In this document: in pieces, positions 6,587 through 15,053 of the stretch
Layout: every line of letters starts with the position of its first letter
Position numbering within the stretch: the first letter of the stretch is position 1
The notes under the pieces: model-generated
Database searches by the model: none
What the model was told of the DNA's origin: nothing
What the model saw: the letters and a program-made list of their open reading frames with translations, nothing else
Made by a program: the position numbers and the translations under genes
DNA from: a virus
Virus record (IMG/VR): IMGVR_UViG_3300031999_000049
Span: 1 to 45,480 of that record
DNA length: 45,480 nt
Direction: 5' to 3' (one strand)

Positions 6587-8437
6587 ATGAAGTTGTCAGC
6601 CCTAAGAGAGTGGATACCGTTTATAAAGAATAAGCAGATAGTCCCGCCCCCGATAGACATACCCGCTAAGACGCTACAGAACCTAGCAGCCGACCCAGCG
6701 ACAAGTAAGCTACAGCAAGAGATGTCCGCAAGGACAGGAAGCTATTTGGATAAGACAGATTTGGGTAGGCTGATATCCGAAGAGCTGACCCTTAGTTTGT
6801 ATAGGCGCAATCTTTATTACGAAGCGCAGGATGCTTGTGGCCATGCTCTAGTGAATGGTGCTCTTGAAAGGTATGTAGATTCGTGTTGCGGTAAAAACCA
6901 TTTAACGAATGCGAGTGTGTGGGTAACCAGTGATGATGAACGGACAGAGAACGTATTGAATCAGTTCCTGTCAGATATAACGATAGAGTCGAGAATAAGA
7001 GATTGGACAGGCAACTTGGCTAAGAATGGAGACTTGTTTATTGAACCGATAGGCGCTATGGGAAGCGGAGTGATGTATATAGATGACAATATTCACCCAG
7101 CTGATATGGAGCGAATCGACATTAACGGTAGGCTTGAAGGATTCGTTAGAACACAGCTACAGTCGCAGACGACTAGTCCGCTAGACCTTGAACCGCCGTG
7201 GAAGTATGTTCACTTCCGTTTGTTTGGTATGCGCAATCAGATAGTTAATACAACCCTTGGCTTGTTTGGCGACCCAGGAACGAGATATGGCTTTGAAGGG
7301 ATAAGACCGAATAGTACGCTGTTTAGAGTTACGACCCGCTATGGTGTAAGCTTAATCGCCCCCGCAGTCCCGGTGTATAAGCGCTTGAAGATGAGCGAAG
7401 ATACGATAATGCTTGCCAGGGTTAGCCGAGGCATGCTGTGGTATCTGTATAAGATTAAGCTCGATAGTGGTATGGCAGACCAGGCTGGAGTAATCCTAAG
7501 AGACTATGCAAGTAAGTTAAAGAGAACGACAGGTATGGATACAGGAACACAAGTCGGACATAGTAAGTATTTTAAGGATAAGTTTTCGCCTATCTTTGCG
7601 CAGGTAGAAGATATGTTCGTTCCTGAGACAGAGTCAATGTCAGTTTCAGTTGAGAAGATGGGTGGTGAGGTAGATATCAAGGCTATAGTAGATGTTGAGA
7701 TGTTGGAAGACCGCCTATTAGCTGCGTTAAGGTGCTCAAGGACGATGCTTGGGTTATCGAATGAAGGCGCTATATTCGGTCAGACAGCCCAGACAAGGGT
7801 TAGTATAGACTTTGCAAGGAATGCGTTACGCCTGCAGGAAGCGATGAGAGATGGCGTAGCTCGTCTCTGTCAGCTTCATCTTGCGTATTTGGGCGACGAT
7901 GCAGACCCGACAAAGTTTGAAGTTCACTTCGCGGAAATATCAACTGCAGAAGAAGAAGAGGTTAAGAACGCTATGTCGTCCGGTGTAGACATAGTGGATA
8001 AGATGGTTGAAGTAATGGCTAAGTCGGTAGGTGAAGGCGCTATCAAACGCGTTCAGCTTCTTGATTATCTGGTTAAGAAGGTGCTTAAGCTGGATGACTT
8101 TGAAGTAACGAACTTTATCGCCTTACAGCCAGGAACACAGCCGGCACCCGAAGGTGAAGCAGTACCACCAATGGGAGCAGAGGGTGAGATACCCGCTGAA
8201 GGTGCGAATATAGATATGGCTAAGACACTTGAGAGCTTAAGAGAGGCCTTAAAGACTAAGAAAAAGAAAGCAGGCAGAGGGCGCATTGTAATAAATAATG
8301 AAGACTTGTTTGCATTGCTCCCTGGTTCTGAAAGCCCTAAGAGATATCGCTTATTCGAAGGTAAGCTTGACTTAGATACGAAAGTGGAATGGAATCCACC
8401 TAAGGTTGTATTCACAAAAGAGAATGAAGGCGTATGA
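6587..8437 (+). CDS. Portal protein (T4 gp20-like)
   Basis: The 616-residue product is of the size and gene-order position of a myovirus portal, which forms the dodecameric ring at the capsid vertex for DNA passage, tail attachment and prohead initiation. Visible segments typical of the family include RDWTGNLAKNGDLFIEPIG (about 140-158), IHPADMERI (about 168), the stem-like segment PVYKRLKMSEDTIMLARVSR (about 262-282) and a long polar C-terminal part. The C-terminal 80 residues are Pro/Ala/Glu-rich then Lys-rich, perhaps facing the head core. The ribosome binding site is AGGAG. The stop overlaps the next start by four bases. Confidence 0.85.
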   Translation: MKLSALREWIPFIKNKQIVPPPIDIPAKTLQNLAADPATSKLQQEMSARTGSYLDKTDLGRLISEELTLSLYRRNLYYEAQDACGHALVNGALERYVDSCCGKNHLTNASVWVTSDDERTENVLNQFLSDITIESRIRDWTGNLAKNGDLFIEPIGAMGSGVMYIDDNIHPADMERIDINGRLEGFVRTQLQSQTTSPLDLEPPWKYVHFRLFGMRNQIVNTTLGLFGDPGTRYGFEGIRPNSTLFRVTTRYGVSLIAPAVPVYKRLKMSEDTIMLARVSRGMLWYLYKIKLDSGMADQAGVILRDYASKLKRTTGMDTGTQVGHSKYFKDKFSPIFAQVEDMFVPETESMSVSVEKMGGEVDIKAIVDVEMLEDRLLAALRCSRTMLGLSNEGAIFGQTAQTRVSIDFARNALRLQEAMRDGVARLCQLHLAYLGDDADPTKFEVHFAEISTAEEEEVKNAMSSGVDIVDKMVEVMAKSVGEGAIKRVQLLDYLVKKVLKLDDFEVTNFIALQPGTQPAPEGEAVPPMGAEGEIPAEGANIDMAKTLESLREALKTKKKKAGRGRIVINNEDLFALLPGSESPKRYRLFEGKLDLDTKVEWNPPKVVFTKENEGV

Positions 8438-9600
8438 TTAAAGTCCTAAAAGAAGCTGAAGAGATTATGTGGATAAGTCGTCAGCAGGCCGATATGGAAG
8501 ACTATCACTTTGATAGGACTTTAATACATAGAGATTCAGTTCAGCAAGCAGCCAATAAGATTGCTGAAGCGTATCCGGATGAGTTTGGAGAGCTGCCCGA
8601 GATAGCCTCAAAGCATGATAGCAGTAAGCTTGAAGAGCCCGAACTGACTCCGTATATTTCGATTAGCTGGCGACATAAGCTTGAGAAAGAGAATGATGAG
8701 TTCGACCCTATCAATAGCAAAGGCTATCAGACGCCTGGTATGTTAGATAAGAAGGAAGAGAATGAAGCTACGCTTCATCATGTGACAAGCAACCCGCATC
8801 ACCCCGAGTACTGGGACCCCGATGAAGCGAATATAGACCCGGACAACAGAAATAAGTCAGTTGCAGTAATCTCAGTGCCTGATATGCCTCCGATGGCGAT
8901 AGCTGAGATGGTAGCCGATTGGGAAGTGATGTCGACAGAGCTTGGAAAGAACACAGCGAGAGAGTGGTTTGAAAAACAGAAAGGCGTACGCTGGAACTTT
9001 ACGAAAGAGCAGGAAGAACTAATCAATAAGCTGTTGCAGATATTTGAAGTGAAAGAAACTAGAGAAGATAAGAGTGATATCCCTGTAGTGCGCGGAGTGA
9101 TATCAAAATCACATGATGCGCCTATTGGTTTGTTCTGGTGGGATTTCAGGGAGAATAAGCTTTCGTATACGCCTTATACGCCTGGGTTGTATCATGGAGC
9201 ATTGTCTGATTTTAGTCAGATGAAAGGCAATGATTCGATAATACGTGGAAGACTGTTTAAAGATGGTGAGAAGAATGTGGTGTTGGTATATCTCACCGAC
9301 TATGATAGAATGCCTATGACGCAGGATAGCCTGAATAGTTTAGCAAGTGCTGTATCAAGCGAAGCGAATGTAACTGTATCTTATGTTGTTGATGAGAACG
9401 GTTTCGACTTAGTTGAATCAAAGCTGGATGAAACAAAGATTGAATGCCCTCACTGTGGTGCGAGAGAAGTAGAACCTACGTCGTGGAGTAACGTTAAGTT
9501 TGTATGCGGGAATTGCGGAAGAGAGACAGAGCTTGGTAAAGAAACTAAGCCTGGTGACCCGGAGCTAAAGAAAAAGAATGATAGAAACACAGACCGATAG
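8434..9600 (+). CDS. DUF5662-like domain fused to a repeated phage module and a zinc ribbon
   Basis: Three parts are visible in 388 residues. First (about 15-205) is a His/Asp-rich helical domain with SKHDSSKL, TSNPHHPEYWD and MPPMAIAEMVADW, which I recognise as resembling DUF5662, a metal-binding HD-like family of unknown function. Second (about 215-328) is a domain starting RGVISKSHDAPIGLFWWDF, clearly related to a segment of the protease polyprotein at about 15950-16270. Third is a four-Cys zinc ribbon (CPHCG, CGNCG). The second and third parts are joined by VESKLDETK, close to the ESKVNE linker of the giant proteins. Placed between portal and core genes, it is probably a head component. 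Confidence 0.55.
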   Translation: MIKVLKEAEEIMWISRQQADMEDYHFDRTLIHRDSVQQAANKIAEAYPDEFGELPEIASKHDSSKLEEPELTPYISISWRHKLEKENDEFDPINSKGYQTPGMLDKKEENEATLHHVTSNPHHPEYWDPDEANIDPDNRNKSVAVISVPDMPPMAIAEMVADWEVMSTELGKNTAREWFEKQKGVRWNFTKEQEELINKLLQIFEVKETREDKSDIPVVRGVISKSHDAPIGLFWWDFRENKLSYTPYTPGLYHGALSDFSQMKGNDSIIRGRLFKDGEKNVVLVYLTDYDRMPMTQDSLNSLASAVSSEANVTVSYVVDENGFDLVESKLDETKIECPHCGAREVEPTSWSNVKFVCGNCGRETELGKETKPGDPELKKKNDRNTDR

Positions 9601-9961
9601 ATTGACCGAACGATATGAAGCGCTCTTTCAGGTGTATAAAGATACGCCCCGGAGAGCGATACTTGATGCGATTGAGCAAGCAATGCTCATAGGTGATAGA
9701 GAAGCGGCATTATTGCTATTGAATGACCTTGATAGTATGGAACGGCTATATGAAAGAATCTTTGAGTTCATCAAAGATAAGCCGGTATTCAAGACGCTTA
9801 AGAAGATAAAGAGTGGTAAGGCTAGCAGATATGAGCTACTAAAAGGAATAAGCAGTTTGTTTACGCACATTTCAATTGAATGTGAGAAAGGTGAGACGCA
9901 GTACGAGGCGCTATTGAAAGATGTATACGATGTAATAGGAGATAAGCTATATGGGAGCTGA
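9578..9961 (+). CDS. Helical head-region protein, function unknown
   Basis: The 127-residue product is predicted to be almost wholly helical, charged and coiled-coil-like, with no Cys pair or membrane segment. It overlaps both neighbours by 23 and 11 bases, so it belongs to the portal-to-protease operon. In T4 this interval holds the small head-core proteins gp67 and gp68, and this gene may play such a role. That is inference from position only. Confidence 0.5.
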   Translation: MIETQTDRLTERYEALFQVYKDTPRRAILDAIEQAMLIGDREAALLLLNDLDSMERLYERIFEFIKDKPVFKTLKKIKSGKASRYELLKGISSLFTHISIECEKGETQYEALLKDVYDVIGDKLYGS

Positions 9962-10271
9962 AGGCGAAGCTGGTAGAATGTTTGTTGAAATGATGTGTGG
10001 TGAGTTAGCTGGACAGAAGGGGGCTTTCGTTCCACCAAGCGTGATGAATGAGTCTATGAAAGCTCAACCGATTCAGCCCATTGCAGATAAAGAAAAGCTT
10101 CTGAATGACTTCGCTAAGAGTACGTATAATGCTAACGTGAAGCCGATTCTAAGCACTAAGCTAGTTGAGACAAAAAAGGCTATAGAGAAGGAGCAGGCAA
10201 GAGACTTCCAGAAGGAAGCTCTTGATGAGAGTCAGAAGACATTGGCGAACTTGTTAAAAAGCTTACAATAG
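9951..10271 (+). CDS. Small head-region protein, core candidate
   Basis: This 106-residue protein has a helical, Lys/Glu-rich C-terminal half. PPSVMNESMKAQP contains an M-N-E sequence, matching the hydrophobic-X-Glu pattern of T4-type prohead protease sites, so it may be trimmed. It sits ten bases before the first giant polyprotein. A gp67/68-like core role is possible by position. No family recognised. Confidence 0.48.
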   Translation: MGAEGEAGRMFVEMMCGELAGQKGAFVPPSVMNESMKAQPIQPIADKEKLLNDFAKSTYNANVKPILSTKLVETKKAIEKEQARDFQKEALDESQKTLANLLKSLQ

Positions 10272-10281
10272 GAGGTACTTT

Positions 10282-13161
10282 ATGTTTGGTGATACGCTGA
10301 ATACGATGAAGACTTTGAAAGGTTCGAAAGTTTTAAGAGAAGATGTAGTGATTAAGAAGAAATCAACGCTGATGGCTATCTTGGAAGCTGCGCAAGCCGA
10401 GGTAAAGATAGGCGGTGGTACGCAAGACATCGCTAGCGATAAAGACTTGGACAGAGACGTTAAAGTGCCTGAGAAAACCGTTGTCGACAAAGCTCCTGAA
10501 GTTAAAGGTGAACAGATGGACGGAGGCAAAATAGAGGGGCAAGACACGGTTAAGAAGGAAGGCAAAGAGAACGAGAAGAACGAAGCCAAAGTCAATGAAG
10601 GCAAGAAGGAAGACGAAGCAGCCGCAGCGGTAACTAAGTCAGCTGTGTCCTTATTGCGCAAGATACATAAAGCAGAGAACGTAGAGGCTCTTGAGGACAT
10701 AATGAATACGCTTGAGAAGTCCGCTACGAAAGGTAGCATCAGTTCAGAGCAAGAGACAAGACTGAAAGCAGCTTGGGCTCGTAGGAAAGAGGCTTTGAAA
10801 GACAATCCGAAAGCCCCAGCGGATGAACCGACGCAGGCTGAAGAGGATGCTATAGAGAAAGAAGAGCCTAAGGATGACACAGATGAGTCTTTTGCTAACA
10901 AGAGTATGTCACGCCCATTGAATGAATCGACAAGTATGGATGACATGATTAAGAAGTTAAGAGATGTCACCTTGTCAGTCAGTGAATCGGACAAAGTTGA
11001 CACTGACCAGAATCCGGGCAAAGAGGGTGGTGTTAAGACTGAAGGTGCTCCTGCGAAAGACCCGGATGCTAAGCCTAAGCAAGATGTTAAGAGCTCTGAT
11101 GCGCCTGTTAAGCAGGATACAGGGGCTCTCGACGTTGACAAGGAAGTTAAGGACACCGACCCCAAGCTGAACAAAGAGAATGTTAGCAATGAGGGAGAGC
11201 CGGGATTACAAGGCGGTAAGGCTCCTGTAGTGAAACAGAACACATCGGCCCTTGATGGCAACTCCGCTGACGTAAACTTATCTAAGGACGGGGTTAAGAA
11301 AGAAGAGAACATCGACAAGCTTGATGACAAGGGCAAAGAGACCGTTAAGCAGAACGTGGGTGCTTTGACTGATAGCAAAGAATCGAAAGTAAATGAGATG
11401 GCCATGATTAAGATTGACAATGAAGGACTAATGCAACTGGTAAGAAAAGCTCAAAAATATTTAAAGCGGTTAGAGGCAAGCACCCAGACAAGTGACAAAG
11501 AGTTAAAAAAGATTTATGATAAGGACGTTGAAGTTGTAAAGACTGCTTTAACATTTTTAGAGAAAGGTGATTTGAAAGGCGCCCAAAGTTTTTTGGAAAA
11601 GAATAGTCGTACTGATAGTCGCGGAAGAGACAGAGCTAGAGGTGCGGACTGGGCCGATATTTTATTGAGTGACTTGGAAGACTTAGTGAATAGTGCTTAT
11701 GAAAAGGCAATACAGCCGTATCAGAGTAAACTTGACAAATATTCGAAGACACTCGATGACCCTCGGACTGGACGTAAGTACGATACTGAAGAATCGAAAG
11801 TCCCTGACGTTACTAGTGACAGCATAGAGGCTATTACGAAGGCGCTATATGAAATGGTTGATGCAGACAAGGAAGAGAAAGCTGAGAAGAAAGATGGTAG
11901 AGAGTATTTTGGTATGTCAGGAAAGGAAACTCTTTACGCTGCTATTGACAAAGGCGAAGGAGCCGGTGAGGGGGAGGAAGGAGTAGAAGGCACTGAAGTA
12001 AAGAACGTGAAGTCCATAAAAAGTATAACTGTGTACGATTCAATCGGTAATGAAGTGGCTAAGCTACAGAACGATGGCGAGATGCCGAATGCTAAGTTTA
12101 TATCCTTGGCCGCAGAGAATGCTAAGCTGGATTCGGTTGGCTTTCAGATTCTGCAGGGTTTAGGCATATTGAATACAGAGGAAGAAGAGCAGCCGGTTGA
12201 CCAGCCTGCTATGAAAGAGAAAGGTGAAGAAGAAGGCGCTACTTCCGATGTAACCAATGACGAGAAGGAAGCTTCGAAGGCAACGGCAGCTGATCAGGAT
12301 GCGGAGCCTGTTGAACAGCATGAGAGCAAGAAAGGTAAGGCAGTTAAAGGGAAGATGAATGAAGGTACGAAAGAGTTAAAAACTGGAGAAGATGTAGCAC
12401 AGTATGTTGTTGATAATTTAAAGTTCCCTTCTGACAGCGAAAATGGCTATGTAGTGTATAAAGGAGTAAAGTATTCTGACATAAAGAGTAGAGGGCACTC
12501 CACAGGCGAAGTAGCATTAAAGTTAGGAAAGGCGTTGGGAATTGACATGAGTAAAGCTGTGGATTTGAAGTATATGAAAAAGAACCTACTTGAATCCACA
12601 GTGAATGAAGGCATAGCTGAGAATACACAGATAGCTTTGTCTCATGCCATCACCAGCCTTGACAATTCAAGTAAGTTCGTGGCTCAAGGATTGAAAGCTG
12701 AAGGCGTTATGAAGAAGGACCAGCTTGAATTAGCTATTAAAGAACTTGGAGAAGCTGAAGCGCAAATCAAGATGGTGCTAGGAACGAACGCACAGCCTGT
12801 GGCATTACCGCAGGAAGCAGCCCCAACGTTAGAACCGACCGCGGCAGCAGAGCCCGCTCTAGAGGCTCCTGCGGAAGGTGGAGAAGGAACTGAGGGGTAT
12901 GAATCAAGAATGAATGAGGACAAAGGTGCACCAATTTATTTGCGGGATTTGAATCAGAGGCTCCAGAGTACATACACAGAAGACATAGAGAAATTAAGAG
13001 CAAAGATGGGGAATATAGAAGATAAAGACATAATTGTAGGTTATTTTATAGAGCCAATTCAGGTAATGGAATCTAAAATTCCTGATGTTACTGCAGACGA
13101 CATAGACACCATAACGAAGAAGCTGTACGAGAAGTATATTAAGAAGACGGAGGCAAAGTAA
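10282..13161 (+). CDS. Head-core polyprotein 1 with ESKVNE-type linkers
   Basis: This 959-residue, very acidic Lys/Glu-rich protein starts after AGGAGG. Residues about 60-370 are low complexity. Distinct folded-looking segments follow: a helical one (about 370-480), an SDI-type repeat at about 504-527 that recurs at the extreme C-terminus, a segment with ITVYDSIGNEVAKLQ (about 580), one with ENGYVVYKGVKYSDIKSRG (about 714), and a helical one (about 780-835). The segments are separated by linkers with EAKVNE (101), ESKVNE (367), KMNEG (about 691), ESTVNE (771) and ESRMNE (874). These end in hydrophobic-X-Glu like T4 gp21 cleavage sites. In T4 the same interval encodes core proteins cut during maturation. 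I infer a processed internal head protein; an unprocessed scaffold is the alternative. Confidence 0.6.
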   Translation: MFGDTLNTMKTLKGSKVLREDVVIKKKSTLMAILEAAQAEVKIGGGTQDIASDKDLDRDVKVPEKTVVDKAPEVKGEQMDGGKIEGQDTVKKEGKENEKNEAKVNEGKKEDEAAAAVTKSAVSLLRKIHKAENVEALEDIMNTLEKSATKGSISSEQETRLKAAWARRKEALKDNPKAPADEPTQAEEDAIEKEEPKDDTDESFANKSMSRPLNESTSMDDMIKKLRDVTLSVSESDKVDTDQNPGKEGGVKTEGAPAKDPDAKPKQDVKSSDAPVKQDTGALDVDKEVKDTDPKLNKENVSNEGEPGLQGGKAPVVKQNTSALDGNSADVNLSKDGVKKEENIDKLDDKGKETVKQNVGALTDSKESKVNEMAMIKIDNEGLMQLVRKAQKYLKRLEASTQTSDKELKKIYDKDVEVVKTALTFLEKGDLKGAQSFLEKNSRTDSRGRDRARGADWADILLSDLEDLVNSAYEKAIQPYQSKLDKYSKTLDDPRTGRKYDTEESKVPDVTSDSIEAITKALYEMVDADKEEKAEKKDGREYFGMSGKETLYAAIDKGEGAGEGEEGVEGTEVKNVKSIKSITVYDSIGNEVAKLQNDGEMPNAKFISLAAENAKLDSVGFQILQGLGILNTEEEEQPVDQPAMKEKGEEEGATSDVTNDEKEASKATAADQDAEPVEQHESKKGKAVKGKMNEGTKELKTGEDVAQYVVDNLKFPSDSENGYVVYKGVKYSDIKSRGHSTGEVALKLGKALGIDMSKAVDLKYMKKNLLESTVNEGIAENTQIALSHAITSLDNSSKFVAQGLKAEGVMKKDQLELAIKELGEAEAQIKMVLGTNAQPVALPQEAAPTLEPTAAAEPALEAPAEGGEGTEGYESRMNEDKGAPIYLRDLNQRLQSTYTEDIEKLRAKMGNIEDKDIIVGYFIEPIQVMESKIPDVTADDIDTITKKLYEKYIKKTEAK
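10582..12918 (+). repeat. ESKVNE linker set in polyprotein 1
   Basis: The clearest copies are EAKVNE 10582-10599, ESKVNE 11380-11397, ESTVNE 12592-12609 and ESRMNE 12901-12918. Each lies at a boundary between unlike segments. A separate internal duplication begins at 11791 and 13069 (ESKVPDVTSDSIEAITK and ESKIPDVTADDIDTITK). Confidence 0.8.
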
Positions 13162-13165
13162 CGCA

Positions 13166-13357
13166 ATGAAGATTCGCTTTAAGTGTGGCTGTCTCTTTGT
13201 GCATTATCATGACGATAGTGGAAAAGAGGATGCGTCATTAAAGGTTTGCCCTTCGCATGAGATGGTTCCGAATACGTATAGCTTTTTGGGCATTGAAGAA
13301 GTCTCATTGGATAGGGATGGAGGACATGAAGAGAGGCGACATAGTGAGAGAGCATAA
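13166..13357 (+). CDS. Small Cys/His protein
   Basis: This 63-residue ORF begins four bases after the preceding stop, with GGAGG twelve bases upstream. CGC near residue 8 and CPSH near residue 28 could form a zinc site, with HYHDD between them. The C-terminal third is charged (EERRHSERA) and lies against the start of the next gene. Function unknown. The length and motif make it a reasonable but unproven gene. Confidence 0.5.
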   Translation: MKIRFKCGCLFVHYHDDSGKEDASLKVCPSHEMVPNTYSFLGIEEVSLDRDGGHEERRHSERA

Positions 13358-13370
13358 GAGGAGGTTTCGA

Positions 13371-13559
13371 ATGGCTGCAGAAGTAAAAGTTGGACCGAAG
13401 AAAAAGAACGTGGCAGTGATTGTTGCGATTGTGGTAATTGGTCTTGCTATAGCGGGCTTAATCTTTGTACGTACTACGAAGAAAGCCCCGAAAGTGGAAG
13501 AGGTTAGTAACACGACCGTGACGAGTGTTGTAGCAACAGCGCCCGCAGTAAAGAAATAG
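13371..13559 (+). CDS. Single-span membrane protein
   Basis: I chose ATG 13371 because GAGGAGG lies just upstream; longer in-frame starts (13326, 13257) overlap the previous gene and lack good spacing. The 62-residue product has a short Lys-rich head (KVGPKKKN), one transmembrane helix (about 14-34; VAVIVAIVVIGLAIAGLIFV), then a Thr/Val/Ala-rich tail. By positive-inside charge the N-terminus is probably cytoplasmic. It lies directly before the tubulin-like GTPase, 11 bases apart, so a membrane partner of that filament is one idea. A small holin-like or virion membrane protein is another. Confidence 0.6.
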   Translation: MAAEVKVGPKKKNVAVIVAIVVIGLAIAGLIFVRTTKKAPKVEEVSNTTVTSVVATAPAVKK

Positions 13560-13570
13560 GAGAATAAACC

Positions 13571-14653
13571 ATGAGTGCTGATGTACCAAAGCTACCTTTA
13601 GAAGAATTCGAAATACCGGCGACTGACTCTAAGTCTGAAGCGGGGCTTAAGAATGAGTATAAGGGTTCTCTTGACTTTGGTATAATCGGTAGTGGTCAGG
13701 CTGGTGGAAAGATAGCTAAGAGCTTCTATGGCGTAGGTTATAAGAAGGTCTTAGCTATCAACACCGCCGAAGCAGACTTGAATCCGCTAGAGCTTCCGAA
13801 AGAGCAGAAGATGCGCATTGGCAATCTGCAGGGCTCTGGAAAGGATATGAATGTTGGAAGGAAGGCAACCGAGGAAGCGTATCAGCATATCTTTGACGCT
13901 GTTAAGAAGAGCTTTGGCAAGGTAGATAAGATAATCATCACCCTTGGCTTCGGTGGTGGGACAGGCGCTGGAAGCTTACAGACACTAATAAGCATATCGC
14001 AGGAGTACTTACGCTTGCTAGGCAATCCGGACTATATGACCGATGTGCTGGTAGTAGGAGCATTGCCTTCAGCGGGTGAGCTAAGGAGTGATAGGATAAG
14101 ACAGAATACCGAGGCAGCAAAGAAGCAGATTTATGCGCTTACAGATGCTGGGAAGGTAGGCCCAATTATCCTAATGGACAATAGCAAGATAGAGCAGCTT
14201 TATAGAGGCATACCGCCTAATAAGTATTGGCCAGCGATAAATGATTCGATAAGCATGCTGTTTCAGATATTCAATAACCTAAGCACACAGCAGAGCAACT
14301 ATCACTCGTTTGATGCGACAGATTATCGAGTACTTTTAAGTCAGCCCGGCATAGCGGTAATGGGTGTTACGAGAGTGCCGGAGAAAGATTTAATGGTAGC
14401 GCAGGCCTTGCAGGATAACTTTAAGAAGACGCTATTGAATAGTGCGATAGACTTTAAGACAGCGAAAGCTGCTGCTTGTGTATTCGTTGTGGATGAGAAG
14501 CTAATGGGAACGATAGCGATGGATGTGTTCAATTATGGTTTCGATACAATCGCTAATCTTATTGGTGGCGCTACAGTGTATCGAGGCTTGTATGATAATA
14601 AGGGCAATGGCATAAGGGCATATACGCTGATATCAGGTTGTAAAGCAATATAG
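13571..14653 (+). CDS. Tubulin/FtsZ-superfamily GTPase
   Basis: The 360-residue product has the diagnostic GTP-binding loops in order. The T1 loop is GIIGSGQAGGKI (about 37-48). The T3-like loop is INTAEADL. The tubulin signature is LGFGGGTGAGSL (about 134-145). The T6-like segment is RQNTEAAKKQ. A T7 catalytic loop SFDATDYRVLL has two Asp residues spaced as in FtsZ (D-X-X-D), followed by a GIAVMG strand as in FtsZ. This implies a polymerising GTPase that hydrolyses GTP at subunit interfaces. Phage tubulins (PhuZ of phiKZ-like phages) centre the phage nucleus and move capsids. This one is placed between head-core and protease genes and lacks an obvious acidic tail. It is full length, with AGGAG upstream. 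Confidence 0.85.
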   Translation: MSADVPKLPLEEFEIPATDSKSEAGLKNEYKGSLDFGIIGSGQAGGKIAKSFYGVGYKKVLAINTAEADLNPLELPKEQKMRIGNLQGSGKDMNVGRKATEEAYQHIFDAVKKSFGKVDKIIITLGFGGGTGAGSLQTLISISQEYLRLLGNPDYMTDVLVVGALPSAGELRSDRIRQNTEAAKKQIYALTDAGKVGPIILMDNSKIEQLYRGIPPNKYWPAINDSISMLFQIFNNLSTQQSNYHSFDATDYRVLLSQPGIAVMGVTRVPEKDLMVAQALQDNFKKTLLNSAIDFKTAKAAACVFVVDEKLMGTIAMDVFNYGFDTIANLIGGATVYRGLYDNKGNGIRAYTLISGCKAI

Positions 14654-14666
14654 GAGATAAGAAGAG

Positions 14667-15041
14667 ATGGACAAGACGATATTTGGTTATGAAGTTGCGA
14701 TAGATTTGATAAATTGCAATGAGAGGATAAAGATTGAAGAAGAGCTACATAGATACGCGAAGGAACTTTGTGAGGTAATTGACATGAAGCCATTTGGTAA
14801 GTGCCAGACGCCTTACTTTGGTGAGAAGAGTGAGATAACGAAAGGCTATTCATTATTGCAGTTCGTGGAGACAAGTTCGATAACCGGACACTTTAGTGAG
14901 CACTATAAGAGCGCGCATATAAATATTTTTAGCTGTAAGAAGTTTGATATGGAGAGAGCGACTTTATTTACTAAGAAGTTTTTTGGAGGCAAACTAATTA
15001 CAGAAAATTGCCTCGTTCGATATTGCACAGATAATAATTGA
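14667..15041 (+). CDS. speD: SpeD-like pyruvoyl decarboxylase homologue
   Basis: The 124-residue product matches the small bacterial S-adenosylmethionine decarboxylase (SpeD) fold. The start FGYEVAIDLINC resembles the SpeD N-terminus. VETSSITGHF aligns with the ESHISIHT segment, keeping the Ser that self-cleaves to form the pyruvoyl group and the later His. INIFSC aligns with the IFTC segment that carries the catalytic Cys. The Glu before the cleavage Ser is replaced by Thr. Canonical enzymes make decarboxylated AdoMet for spermidine. Some small SpeD homologues are known to have become arginine or ornithine decarboxylases, so the substrate is uncertain. Its place inside the head operon suggests polyamine supply for DNA packaging, an inference. 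Confidence 0.7.
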   Translation: MDKTIFGYEVAIDLINCNERIKIEEELHRYAKELCEVIDMKPFGKCQTPYFGEKSEITKGYSLLQFVETSSITGHFSEHYKSAHINIFSCKKFDMERATLFTKKFFGGKLITENCLVRYCTDNN

Positions 15042-15053
15042 CGGAGGTTTATA

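Noticed and set aside
10263-11420. Long 385-residue minus-strand ORF
   Set aside because: It is a Ser/Leu-rich shadow of the Lys/Glu-rich polyprotein on the + strand, whose codon composition keeps the reverse frame open.
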